Origin: Flavobacterium proteolyticum
GTDB lineage: Bacteria > Bacteroidota > Bacteroidia > Flavobacteriales > Flavobacteriaceae
Direction of reading: 5' to 3'
Assembly (NCBI RefSeq): GCF_015223105.1
Contig: NZ_JADFTZ010000001.1
Coordinates: forward strand, 868,001-932,000
Length of the DNA: 64,000 nt
The notes below the pieces were generated by a model. That model saw only the letters and a program-made list of their open reading frames with translations. It was not told the origin of the DNA and did no database searches. Below, in pieces: positions 41,784 through 50,612 of this stretch; the stretch's first letter is position 1, and each line of letters begins with the position of its first letter. The translations under genes were made by a program, and so were the position numbers.

Positions 41784-41838
41784 ACCTAAAAATTTTGGCG
41801 AATTTACAGTTGAAAAACCAATAAAAACATGATAATTG

Positions 41839-42813
41839 TTAGCTTTCCGATTCTAAATGGGTTGAAACGTGAAAAATAGCATCACCTTGATATACAATTG
41901 GCGCATCGTTAACATTGATAACATAGCCGTCATGAGGTGCTTTCATTTTGTGCTCGACTTTTCCATATGGGTCGGAAATAGTAGCAATTAGTTCCCCTTT
42001 TTTGATAAAACTACCTATTTTCACCATTCCATGAAACATGCCTGAATATTTCGCTCTTACCCAATTCGATTTTTCAATATAAATAGGTTTTTTCGATTTA
42101 ATATTGGCTTTTTTTCTTGGATTCAGCATGTCCAAATGATCCAAAAATCGCTTGGTGCCTTCAATAGCATCATTCGTAACTTCTTCATTAATATCTAACG
42201 ATTTTCCGCCTTCAAAAAGCAACATTTTAACGCCTAATTTATCGCAAGAATTTCGAAACGAACCCGAAATATTCTTCGAATACAAGGTAAAAGGCGCATT
42301 GAAAACATCCGAAAGTTCTTTTAATTCTGGATTTTCTGGCACAATTCTAATTTGAGGGGCATTAAATCGACTGGCACCACCTGCGTGAAAATCAATTGCA
42401 TAATCTACGTGTGGAATAATATCTTTTAAAATATAATACGCAAAACGACTCGCCAAAGAACCCGTTTTACTTCCAGGAAACACTCGATTCAAATCGCGAC
42501 CATCTGGAAATTCTCTGGTTTTATTGATGAATCCAAAAATATTGATAATCGGAATGCAAATTATCGTGCCGCGTTTTGGTTTGTTGATTTTTTGAACAAT
42601 TAACTGACGCACAATTTCAGTTCCGTTGATTTCATCACCATGCAAACAAGCGGTGAACAAAACCGTAGGCCCATCAAGTTTTGATCGTTCCACAATTATT
42701 GGAATTTTCAATTTATTCATGGTGTGCAACTTAGCAATTTCCATGTTAATGGTTTTGCTTTCGCCCGCTAAAATGGTTTCTTTAAGGATTACAAGTGGTT
42801 TTGAGGCTGTCAT
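41839..42813 (-). CDS. Succinylglutamate desuccinylase/aspartoacylase family M14 enzyme
   Basis: The product is 324 residues. The zinc site of the M14 aspartoacylase-type family is visible: His58 and Glu61 in TACLHGDEINGTEIVR, and a later His in VDYAIDFHAGGASRFN near 143. The C-terminal ~75 residues (KYSGMFHGMVKIGSFIKKGELIATISDPYG) form a beta-barrel like a lipoyl-domain, usual in the group. It would hydrolyse an N-acyl amino acid or a related amide. It is in a run with a decarboxylase and cyclo-ligase; the RimK gene often found beside this enzyme in Bacteroidota is not here. Confidence 0.85.
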   Translation of the reverse strand: MTASKPLVILKETILAGESKTINMEIAKLHTMNKLKIPIIVERSKLDGPTVLFTACLHGDEINGTEIVRQLIVQKINKPKRGTIICIPIINIFGFINKTREFPDGRDLNRVFPGSKTGSLASRFAYYILKDIIPHVDYAIDFHAGGASRFNAPQIRIVPENPELKELSDVFNAPFTLYSKNISGSFRNSCDKLGVKMLLFEGGKSLDINEEVTNDAIEGTKRFLDHLDMLNPRKKANIKSKKPIYIEKSNWVRAKYSGMFHGMVKIGSFIKKGELIATISDPYGKVEHKMKAPHDGYVINVNDAPIVYQGDAIFHVSTHLESES

Positions 42814-42861
42814 TTTTAAAATCTAAAGTGTTAAAAATACAAAAACAATTGTCATTTGGGA

Positions 42862-42939
42862 ACACTGATTTAAGAAATTTAAGAAATTGACAAAATCTTT
42901 GTGCTCCTAGTGGCTTCTTCGTGCCTTCGTGGTTAAAAA
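42862..42939 (+). repeat. Word repeats upstream of uvrC
   Basis: AAGAAATTTAAGAAATT (about 42873-42889) is followed by CTTTGTGC, TAGTGGC, CTTCGTGC and CTTCGTGG words (42898-42932) ending GGTTAAAAA. It follows the same style as the other gap repeats and lies between divergent genes. Confidence 0.6.
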
Positions 42940-42965
42940 CTTTAAAAATTCAAAATCAAATCTCT

Positions 42966-42973
42966 TATCTTTG
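42966..42973 (+). promoter_or_regulatory. -7 element of uvrC
   Basis: TATCTTTG is exact to TAnnTTTG, 20 bases before the ATG at 42994. No TTG is seen at the usual distance. Confidence 0.45.
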
Positions 42974-42993
42974 TTCTATCATCTTTCAATAAA

Positions 42994-44793
42994 ATGCAAA
43001 CACTATTAGAACTTCAAATCCAAACCTTGCCCGATAATCCGGGTGTGTATCAGTATTATGATAAGGAAGGAAAAATTTTATATGTTGGGAAGGCGAAAAA
43101 CTTAAAAAAACGCGTTCAATCGTATTTTACTAAGAATCACGACAATTATAAAACTTCGGTTTTAGTTAAGAAAATTGTTACGATAAAACATATTGTTGTT
43201 CCAACGGAAACCGATGCGTTATTGTTGGAAAACAACTTAATTAAAAAGTTACAACCTCGCTATAATGTTTTGCTTCGTGATGATAAAACTTATCCTTGGA
43301 TTTGCATCAAAAACGAACGATTTCCAAGAATATTCTCTACCCGAAAAATGATTAAAGATGGTTCGGAATATTTTGGACCTTACACAAGTTTTAAAACCGT
43401 TCACACGATTTTAGATTTGATTAAAGAATTGTATCCGTTGCGAACTTGTACTTATGATTTATCGAAAGCGAACATCGATTCAGGGAAATTTAAAGTCTGT
43501 TTGGAATATCATATTGGCAATTGTAAAGGTCCTTGTGAAGGTTATGAATCTTTGGAGCATTATCAAAGTCAGATTGAAAAAATTCGTCAAATTTTAAAAG
43601 GAAATTTCAAAGAAAGTTTGAAAGATTTCAAAAAATTAATGACCGATTTGGCGATGGAAATGAAGTTTGAAGAAGCCCAAAAAATCAAAGAAAAAATCGA
43701 GGTTTTAGAAAATTACCAATCGCGTTCTACGGTTTTGAATCCAAAAATTACCAATCTGGATGTGTTTTCGATTATTTCCGATGAAACAATGGCGTATGTG
43801 AATTTTTTACAGATTTCTCACGGAGCAATTGTGCGTTCGCATACGTTGGAATTAAAGAAAAAGCTAGATGAAACCAACGAAGAATTATTGGAATTAGCCG
43901 TTGTAGAATTACGCGAACGTTTCCATTTGAATGCACGAGAAATTGTAGTTCCGTTTCCAATTGATTTGGGCGAAAATGTAAAAGTAACCGTTCCTCAATT
44001 AGGCGATAAAAAACAAATTTTAGAATTATCAGAACGAAACGCCAAATTTTATCGATTAGATCAATTAAAACAAATTCAAATCGTTGATCCAGAGCGACAC
44101 ACCAATCGTATCATGGCACAAATGCAAAAAGATTTGCGTTTATCAGTAGAACCAAGACATATTGAATGTTTTGATAACTCGAATATTCAAGGAACAAATC
44201 CAGTTTCGGCTTGTGTGGTATTTAAAGATGGAAAACCAAGTAAGAAAGATTATCGTCATTTTAATATTAAAACGGTTGAAGGTCCCAATGATTTCGCTTC
44301 GATGGAAGAAGTCGTTTATCGAAGATACAAACGCATGTTAGATGAAAATCAGCCTTTACCACAATTGATTATCATTGATGGTGGAAAAGGACAGTTGTCT
44401 TCGGCTTTAAAAAGTTTGGATGATTTAGGCTTGCGAGGAAAAATCGCCATTATCGGAATTGCAAAACGTTTGGAAGAATTGTTTTATCCAGGAGATTCTG
44501 TGCCATTGTATTTGGATAAAAAATCGGAAACCTTGAAAGTGATTCAGTATTTACGAAACGAAGCACACCGATTTGGAATTACCCATCATCGCGATAAAAG
44601 AAGTAAATCGGCTTTAACCAATAGTTTGGAAAGTATTCCGGGTATTGGAGAAAAAACGATGATTACATTAATGAAACATTTCAAAAGTGTTAAAAGATTG
44701 CAAAATGCCGACGAAAAAGCAATTTCTGAGGTTGTAGGTGTTTCAAAAGCCAAAAAAATTTCCGACTTTTACAAGAAAAATACTTCTAATTAG
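42994..44793 (+). CDS. uvrC: Excinuclease ABC subunit C
   Basis: The product is 599 residues, normal length. It has an N-terminal GIY-YIG endonuclease domain (about 13-95, GVYQYYDKEGKILYVGKAKNLKKRV), a UVR domain near 205-240 (AMEMKFEEAQKIKEKIEVLENY), an RNase H-like nuclease region ECFDNSNIQGTNPVSACVVF, and a C-terminal helix-hairpin-helix (SIPGIGEKTMITLMKHF). It makes the 3' and 5' cuts during nucleotide excision repair with UvrAB. The patatin-like gene begins 2 bases after its stop. Confidence 0.97.
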   Translation: MQTLLELQIQTLPDNPGVYQYYDKEGKILYVGKAKNLKKRVQSYFTKNHDNYKTSVLVKKIVTIKHIVVPTETDALLLENNLIKKLQPRYNVLLRDDKTYPWICIKNERFPRIFSTRKMIKDGSEYFGPYTSFKTVHTILDLIKELYPLRTCTYDLSKANIDSGKFKVCLEYHIGNCKGPCEGYESLEHYQSQIEKIRQILKGNFKESLKDFKKLMTDLAMEMKFEEAQKIKEKIEVLENYQSRSTVLNPKITNLDVFSIISDETMAYVNFLQISHGAIVRSHTLELKKKLDETNEELLELAVVELRERFHLNAREIVVPFPIDLGENVKVTVPQLGDKKQILELSERNAKFYRLDQLKQIQIVDPERHTNRIMAQMQKDLRLSVEPRHIECFDNSNIQGTNPVSACVVFKDGKPSKKDYRHFNIKTVEGPNDFASMEEVVYRRYKRMLDENQPLPQLIIIDGGKGQLSSALKSLDDLGLRGKIAIIGIAKRLEELFYPGDSVPLYLDKKSETLKVIQYLRNEAHRFGITHHRDKRSKSALTNSLESIPGIGEKTMITLMKHFKSVKRLQNADEKAISEVVGVSKAKKISDFYKKNTSN

Positions 44794-44795
44794 AA

Positions 44796-46994
44796 ATGAA
44801 AAAACTCCTCTTGTTTGTAAGCCTACTATTTCTAACCCAAATCAGCTTAGGACAAGAAAATCCGCGACCAAAAGTAGGACTTGTGCTTAGTGGTGGTGGA
44901 GCAAAAGGATTAGCGCATATTGGCGTGCTAAAAGTAATCGATTCGTTAGGAATAAAAATCGATTATGTAGCAGGAACCAGTATGGGTGCGATTGTTGGCG
45001 GATTGTACGCTTCTGGCTATAATGCAGAGCAATTGGATTCTATTTTTTCTAATGTGGATGTTGATGCTTTACTTCAAGATTTTACTCCAAGAGGTTCGAA
45101 ATCGTTTTATGAAAAGCGTAACGATGAGATTTATGCCTTAACACTTCCATTTAATAAATTCAAATTAGGCTTGCCTTCTGGTTTATCTAAAGGATTTTAT
45201 AATTTTAATCTAATTTCTTCTTTAACCCAACATGTAAGTCACGTAAGAGATTTTGATAAGCTTCCAATTCCGTTTTTATGTATTGCAACCGATGCAGAAA
45301 CAGGTGAAAAAATTGTTTTAGATTCAGGTGTTTTAGCACAAAATATGATTGCTAGTGGTGCTTTGCCCACTTTGTATAGTCCAGTTGAAATTAAAGGTAG
45401 AGTTTTAATTGACGGTGGTGTTGTTGATAATTATCCAATCGAGGAATTAAAAGCTAGAGGAATTGATATTATAATCGGAGTTGATGTTCAAGATGGATTA
45501 AAAACAAGAGAAGAATTAAAAGGAGTTACATCGGTTTTGGCGCAAATCAATAACTTTTCCATGATTGAAAAAATGGAAGGGAAACAAAAAGCGACAAATA
45601 TTTACATAAAACCCGATATCAAAGGTTATACAGTGGTTGCATTTGATAAAGGAAAAGAGATAATTGAAAAAGGAAAAGAGAAAGCTTTAGAATTTGTTAG
45701 AGAACTAGCTCCGTTTGGAAATTCAAATGCCAAAAGTGATAACAAAATAACAGTTCAAGATTCAATTTATATTAAAGATATTGTTTTTAATAAATTGGAT
45801 AATTTCACAAGAGCATATATTATTGGTAAGTTGAAATTTAAAAGAAATACTAAAATTTCTATGAACCAGTTGCAAAAAGGAGTTTTAAACTTAAATGCAA
45901 CACAAAATTTTAGTGCTATTAATTATTCATTTGAAAAAATGCAAGATGGCGAAAAATTAATCTTGCAATTGAAGGAAAATGAAAATAATACTTTTTTGAA
46001 ATTCGGATTACATTATGACGATTTATTTAAAAGTGGAATCTTATTGAATTATACCAAGAAACGACTCTTAGCTAAAAATGATGTAGCTTCATTAGATGTA
46101 ATTTTAGGTGATAATATTCGATACAACTTTGATTATTATATTGATAATGGATTTTATTGGAGCTTTGGTTTCAATTCTAAATTAACAACCTTCAATAGAA
46201 ATATTACTAGTAATATTGCTGATGATGCTATTTTTAACACCACTGCAAGCGCAATTAATGTTGATTTTTTCGACTTGAGTAACCAAGCATATTTGCAAAC
46301 CATTTTTGCTCAAAAATTTTCATTAGGCGGCGGTTTAGAATTTAAATTTTTACGATTAGAATCAGAAACATTAGAAAACACAGATCCTGTTTTTGAAAGC
46401 AGTAATTATTTGTCGGTTTTCGGATTTATGAAGTATGATTCGTTTGATAAAAAATATTTTCCAAGAACAGGTTGGAATTTTAATTCTGAAATTCGTTCTT
46501 ATATTTATTCATCTGATTACAAAAATAATTTTGAGCGATTTACCGTTGCCAAAGCCGATTTTGGTTTTGCACAACCCGTTTTTAAAAACATGACATTTAA
46601 ACTTCAAACCGAAGGTGGTTTTGCTGTTGGAGAAAGAAGTGTTTCTTATTTCGATTTTATCTTAGGAGGCTACGGATTTCAACAAGTAAATAACATTAAA
46701 CCATTTTATGGGTATGATTTTTTAAGTTTAGCTGGTGATAGCTATGTAAAACTTTTATTAACAGCAGATTATGAAATTTTTAAGAAGCATCATTTGAATT
46801 TTAGTGCTAACTTTGCTAATGTTGGTAATAAAATTTTCGATACCCTTGATACTTGGTTAGTTGAACCTAATTATTCAGGTTATTCATTTGGTTATGGTAT
46901 GGAAACGGTAATAGGTCCTGTTGAAATTAAACATTCTTGGTCGCCCGAAACAAAAGATCATCACACTTGGTTTTCAGTAGGATTTTGGTTTTAA
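44796..46994 (+). CDS. Patatin-like phospholipase with beta-barrel domain
   Basis: The product is 732 residues. A signal peptide (1-20, ISLGQ) is followed by a patatin domain with the oxyanion loop LSGGGAKGLAHIGVL, the nucleophile Ser62 in GTSMG and the catalytic Asp near 206 in LIDGGVVDNYP. Residues about 320-732 form a POTRA-like segment and a beta-barrel like those of Omp85/BamA proteins, ending in HHTWFSVGFWF, a terminal aromatic strand. This is the layout of PlpD-like class-D type V lipases in which the barrel anchors or exports the patatin domain. The uvrC stop is 2 bases upstream. Confidence 0.88.
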   Translation: MKKLLLFVSLLFLTQISLGQENPRPKVGLVLSGGGAKGLAHIGVLKVIDSLGIKIDYVAGTSMGAIVGGLYASGYNAEQLDSIFSNVDVDALLQDFTPRGSKSFYEKRNDEIYALTLPFNKFKLGLPSGLSKGFYNFNLISSLTQHVSHVRDFDKLPIPFLCIATDAETGEKIVLDSGVLAQNMIASGALPTLYSPVEIKGRVLIDGGVVDNYPIEELKARGIDIIIGVDVQDGLKTREELKGVTSVLAQINNFSMIEKMEGKQKATNIYIKPDIKGYTVVAFDKGKEIIEKGKEKALEFVRELAPFGNSNAKSDNKITVQDSIYIKDIVFNKLDNFTRAYIIGKLKFKRNTKISMNQLQKGVLNLNATQNFSAINYSFEKMQDGEKLILQLKENENNTFLKFGLHYDDLFKSGILLNYTKKRLLAKNDVASLDVILGDNIRYNFDYYIDNGFYWSFGFNSKLTTFNRNITSNIADDAIFNTTASAINVDFFDLSNQAYLQTIFAQKFSLGGGLEFKFLRLESETLENTDPVFESSNYLSVFGFMKYDSFDKKYFPRTGWNFNSEIRSYIYSSDYKNNFERFTVAKADFGFAQPVFKNMTFKLQTEGGFAVGERSVSYFDFILGGYGFQQVNNIKPFYGYDFLSLAGDSYVKLLLTADYEIFKKHHLNFSANFANVGNKIFDTLDTWLVEPNYSGYSFGYGMETVIGPVEIKHSWSPETKDHHTWFSVGFWF

Positions 46995-47018
46995 AAAAAA
47001 ATTACGATATTTGTATTG

Positions 47019-47081
47019 ATGAAAAATTGGACTGGCTTATTAGCATATTTGAAATTCCTCATCAAGAGAAATCCTGAGTGA
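47019..47081 (+). CDS. Very short possible ORF upstream of hmgA
   Basis: A 20-residue frame, MKNWTGLLAYLKFLIKRNPE, begins about 25 bases after the patatin gene. It lacks an evident ribosome-binding site and may be chance. It ends 11 bases before an 8-base inverted repeat (GTGCCAAT 47092-47099, ATTGGCAC 47121-47128) upstream of hmgA. A leader peptide is one possibility but support is weak. Confidence 0.2.
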   Translation: MKNWTGLLAYLKFLIKRNPE

Positions 47082-47091
47082 GTTTTTTAGC

Positions 47092-47128
47092 GTGCCAATA
47101 CTTTTTAAACTTCATTTATAATTGGCAC
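47092..47128 (+). repeat. Inverted repeat upstream of hmgA
   Basis: GTGCCAAT (47092-47099) and ATTGGCAC (47121-47128) are perfect inverted copies separated by 21 bases, 41 bases before the hmgA ATG. There is no T tract after it, so it may be an operator or leader hairpin rather than a terminator. Confidence 0.5.
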
Positions 47129-47169
47129 TTCGACATATTTACTTAATTGTCTAATAAAAACATATTATA

Positions 47170-48330
47170 ATGCCAATATATCATAAATTGGGAAATATCC
47201 CACATAAACGTCATATTCAATTCCGTAAACCAAACGGCGATTTGTATTATGAGCAGTTGTTTGGAACGGTAGGTTTTGACGGTATGTCAACCAATTCGTA
47301 TCACGAACAAAGGCCAACTCAGGTTAAAGAAATCAGAAGACAATACAGTGTTGCGCCAAAAATTGCGAAATCAAATAACATTCAGTCTTATAAATTAAGA
47401 GGATTTGAAATTGAACCGCAAGATGATTATCTAGAAAGTAGAAAAATTGTTTTGACGAATTCAGATTGTCACATTGTTTTGGCAGCACCAAGAAAATCAA
47501 CAACGGATTATTTTTATAAAAATACGGATTCAGACGAAGTAATTTTCATTCATAAAGGAACAGGAAAATTAAGAACCATGTTAGGAAATTTAGATTTCAA
47601 ATATGGCGATTACTTAGTAGTTCCAAGAGGAATGATTTACAAAATGGATTTCGATACTGAAGATAATCGTTTGTTTATAGTTGAATCTCATTCGCCAGTT
47701 TATACACCAAAGCAATACAGAAATTGGTTCGGACAATTGCTTGAACATTCTCCATTTTGCGAAAGAGATATTCGTCGTCCAGAGGAATTAGAAACCTATA
47801 ATGAAAAAGGAGATTTCGTAATCAAAGTAAAGAAAAAAGACGAAATTTTCGAAATGGTTTATGCTTCACATCCTTTTGATGTAATTGGATATGATGGATT
47901 TAATTATCCATACGCATTTTCAATTCACGATTTCGAACCTATTACAGGTAGAATTCACTTACCACCACCTATTCATCAAACGTTTGAAACAAATGCTTTT
48001 GTAATTTGTTCGTTTGTGCCAAGGTTATACGATTATCACCCATTGTCAATTCCTGCTCCATATAACCACAGTAATATTGATGCTGATGAGGTTTTATACT
48101 ACGTTGACGGTGATTTCATGAGCAGAAATGATGTAAAACCAGGAAATATTTCGTTACATCCTGCGGGAATTCCTCACGGACCACACCCAGGAGCGGCAGA
48201 AAGAAGTATTGGTAAAAAGGAAACGTTAGAATTAGCGGTAATGGTAGATACTTTCAAACCTTTAATGGTTACGGAAGATGCTATGGGTATTGCAGATGAT
48301 ACGTATTATCAATCTTGGTTAGAGGAATAA
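47170..48330 (+). CDS. hmgA: Homogentisate 1,2-dioxygenase
   Basis: The product is 386 residues, close to the bacterial HmgA length. It shows cupin-like motifs, including EVIFIHKGTGKLRTMLGNLDFKYGDYLVVPRGM near 135-165 and a C-terminal iron-site region PAGIPHGPHPGAAERSIG near 337-354. It opens the aromatic ring of homogentisate to maleylacetoacetate in tyrosine degradation in the cytoplasm. The next gene, hppD, makes homogentisate, so the pair is a catabolic unit. An inverted repeat precedes it. Confidence 0.95.
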   Translation: MPIYHKLGNIPHKRHIQFRKPNGDLYYEQLFGTVGFDGMSTNSYHEQRPTQVKEIRRQYSVAPKIAKSNNIQSYKLRGFEIEPQDDYLESRKIVLTNSDCHIVLAAPRKSTTDYFYKNTDSDEVIFIHKGTGKLRTMLGNLDFKYGDYLVVPRGMIYKMDFDTEDNRLFIVESHSPVYTPKQYRNWFGQLLEHSPFCERDIRRPEELETYNEKGDFVIKVKKKDEIFEMVYASHPFDVIGYDGFNYPYAFSIHDFEPITGRIHLPPPIHQTFETNAFVICSFVPRLYDYHPLSIPAPYNHSNIDADEVLYYVDGDFMSRNDVKPGNISLHPAGIPHGPHPGAAERSIGKKETLELAVMVDTFKPLMVTEDAMGIADDTYYQSWLEE

Positions 48331-48382
48331 AAAATTAAACACAACTTTTGGTAAATAGTACCATTTTTAAAATATTAGAATC

Positions 48383-49546
48383 ATGTCACAAGAAATAAAA
48401 TCAGTAGAATACGGATTAGAAAAAATATTTGAAGGAGCACAAGACTTCTTACCTTTAATGGGAACAGATTACGTAGAATTTTATGTAGGTAACGCAAAAC
48501 AAGCTGCACATTTTTACAAAACCGCTTTTGGATTTCAATCATTAGCATATGCAGGATTAGAAACAGGGGTTAAAGACAAAGCTTCTTATGTATTAAAGCA
48601 AGATAAAATTCGTTTGGTATTAACTACTGCTTTAAATAGTGATTCTCCAATTGGTGAACACGTAAAAAAACATGGAGATGGTGTTAAAGTCATCGCTCTT
48701 TGGGTAGAAGATGCGCGTCAGTCTTATGAAGAAACAACTAAGCGTGGTGCAAAATCTTACTTTGAACCAGTAGTTGAAAAAGATGAAAATGGAGAAGTAG
48801 TTCGTGCGGGTATTTATGGTGCTTACGGAGAAACTGTTTTCATTTTTGTAGAACGTAAAAATTACAACGGAATCTTTTTACCAGGCTATAGCGAATGGAA
48901 ATCAGATTATAACCCAACACCAGTAGGATTAAAATATATCGACCACATGGTAGGTAATACGGGTTGGAACAGAATGAATGAAGCAGTAAAATGGTTTGAA
49001 GATGTGATGGGATTTGTAAATTTCCTTTCATTCGACGACAAACAAATTACTACAGAGTATTCAGCTTTGATGTCTAAAGTAATGTCTAATGGTAACGGAA
49101 GAATTAAATTCCCAATTAACGAACCAGCAGAAGGTAAAAAGCGTTCGCAAATTGAAGAGTATTTAGATTTTTATGAAGGAGAAGGAGTTCAACATATTGC
49201 AGTTGCAACAGATGATATCTTAACAACGGTTGCCGAAATGCGTGCAAGAGGAATCGAGTTTTTAAGTACTCCGCCTCAAGCGTATTATGATGCAATTCCA
49301 GAAAGATTGAAAGACCACATGTCGAAATTTAAAGAAGATATTAACGAACTTCAAAAATTAGGTATCATGATTGATGCTGACGAGGAAGGATATTTATTGC
49401 AAATTTTTACTAAGCCAGTTGAAGATCGTCCAACGCTTTTCTTCGAAATTATTCAAAGAATGGGTGCTAGAGGCTTCGGTGCAGGTAACTTTAAAGCCCT
49501 TTTTGAGTCGATTGAACGTGAGCAAGAATTACGAGGTACATTATAA
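48383..49546 (+). CDS. hppD: 4-hydroxyphenylpyruvate dioxygenase
   Basis: The product is 387 residues with two tandem vicinal oxygen chelate modules. The C-terminal iron ligands are visible: His near 187 in IDHMVGNTG, His in GVQHIAVATDD near 273, and Glu in LFFEIIQRMG near 355. It converts 4-hydroxyphenylpyruvate to homogentisate, using iron(II) and oxygen. It follows hmgA by 52 bases. A candidate small RNA and the tryptophan dioxygenase operon follow. Fumarylacetoacetate hydrolase, the last enzyme of the pathway, is not in the window. Confidence 0.96.
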   Translation: MSQEIKSVEYGLEKIFEGAQDFLPLMGTDYVEFYVGNAKQAAHFYKTAFGFQSLAYAGLETGVKDKASYVLKQDKIRLVLTTALNSDSPIGEHVKKHGDGVKVIALWVEDARQSYEETTKRGAKSYFEPVVEKDENGEVVRAGIYGAYGETVFIFVERKNYNGIFLPGYSEWKSDYNPTPVGLKYIDHMVGNTGWNRMNEAVKWFEDVMGFVNFLSFDDKQITTEYSALMSKVMSNGNGRIKFPINEPAEGKKRSQIEEYLDFYEGEGVQHIAVATDDILTTVAEMRARGIEFLSTPPQAYYDAIPERLKDHMSKFKEDINELQKLGIMIDADEEGYLLQIFTKPVEDRPTLFFEIIQRMGARGFGAGNFKALFESIEREQELRGTL

Positions 49547-49656
49547 AAACGACATTTTATTAACAATTAATCAAAATACAACGTTGTAGTAGTGTGGTTT
49601 TTGATAAAAATATGTTAAAGTTGAAATTTAACTAAGAATAATTCAAAAAACATTTC

Positions 49657-49780
49657 TACATTTGCACTCGCAAAACAGGGAGGTAGTTTGCCTTGTTTTG
49701 ACAGTAAATTTTCATAATTTATAGTTTTTTGGTTGGTTAATAGCATAAAAACTCAGTCATATTTTTGACTGGGTTTTTTT
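49657..49780 (+). ncRNA. Candidate small RNA with promoter, hairpin and terminator
   Basis: A perfect -7 element TACATTTG (49657-49664) is followed by a 10-base stem CAAAACAGGG (49671-49680) with CCTTGTTTTG (49691-49700, one G-T) around a 10-base loop. A terminator with T7 lies at 49747-49780. The transcript would be ~110 bases with no convincing open frame. It resembles what I recall of short flavobacterial structured RNAs such as the Flavo-1 motif, but I cannot confirm the family. Confidence 0.5.
49747..49780 (+). terminator. Terminator of the candidate small RNA
   Basis: AAAAACTCAGTCA (49747-49759) pairs with TGACTGGGTTTTT (49766-49778), with one T-G pair, around six bases and ends in T tract. 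Confidence 0.8.
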
Positions 49781-49795
49781 GTTTTAGTATTTTTG
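49765..49795 (+). promoter_or_regulatory. Promoter of the DUF3108 operon
   Basis: TTG (49765-49767) lies in the terminator hairpin, a 20-base spacer follows, and TATTTTTG (49788-49795) matches TAnnTTTG exactly. The ATG is at 49836. Confidence 0.55.
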
Positions 49796-49835
49796 GAACG
49801 GAAATTGCATTTTCATATCTAAAAATGAATAAACT

Positions 49836-50612
49836 ATGAAAAAAATTATCTTACTTCTTGTTTTATTTGTGTTTACAAATTCTTTTGTAGTACAAGAAAA
49901 TGCATACACCACTGGCGAGTGGTTCAAACTTCGAATCCATTATGGAATGGTTAATGCAGGTTACGCCACCTTAGAAATCAAAGACGCTGTAAAAAATAAT
50001 AAAAAAGTTCACCACGTAGTAGGTAAGGGTTGGACTGTTGGAATGACAAAGTTCTTCTTTGAAGTTGATGATAATTACGAAAGTTATTTTGACAAACAAA
50101 CAGGAAAACCGTATCAATTTGTTAGAAAAATTGATGAAGGAGGTTATACAAAAAATCAGGAAGGCTTTTTTAATCAAGATCGAAATACGGTTTTAGTTAA
50201 AGATTATAAACATAAAACCGAAAAAACATTTTCTGTTCCAGAAGAAGTACAAGATATTGTGTCTTCATTTTACTATTTGAGAAATCATCCAAAAATTGAT
50301 AAATTAAAAGTGGGAGAATCCATCTCAATTGATATGTTTTTTGACAATGAAACCACAAAATTTAAGCTAAAATTTATTGGTAGAGAAGATATAAAAACTA
50401 AATTTGGAAAAGTTTCTTGTATGATTTTTAGACCCTACGTTCAAGCGGGTAGAGTTTTTAAAGAAGAGGAAAGTTTAACTGTTTGGATATCAGATGATGA
50501 TAACAAAATACCAATCCGTATAAAAGCAAGTTTAGCAGTAGGTTCATTAAAGGCTGACTTAGAAGCTTTCAAAGGATTAAAGAATTCATTTAAAGTTAAA
50601 GTAGAAAAATAA
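49836..50612 (+). CDS. DUF3108 domain protein, exported
   Basis: The product is 258 residues. It has a signal peptide (1-19, ending NSFVVQ) and a beta-rich body with YGMVNAGYATLEI and KIPIRIKASLAVGSLKADLEAF, which are features of the DUF3108 family (periplasmic or lipid-associated, poorly characterised). The C-terminal end is lysine-rich (KNSFKVKVEK). The stop overlaps the start of the tryptophan dioxygenase gene by one base. It has its own promoter (49765-49795). Its role beside amino acid catabolism is unclear; a general envelope function is plausible but unproven. Confidence 0.82.
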   Translation: MKKIILLLVLFVFTNSFVVQENAYTTGEWFKLRIHYGMVNAGYATLEIKDAVKNNKKVHHVVGKGWTVGMTKFFFEVDDNYESYFDKQTGKPYQFVRKIDEGGYTKNQEGFFNQDRNTVLVKDYKHKTEKTFSVPEEVQDIVSSFYYLRNHPKIDKLKVGESISIDMFFDNETTKFKLKFIGREDIKTKFGKVSCMIFRPYVQAGRVFKEEESLTVWISDDDNKIPIRIKASLAVGSLKADLEAFKGLKNSFKVKVEK

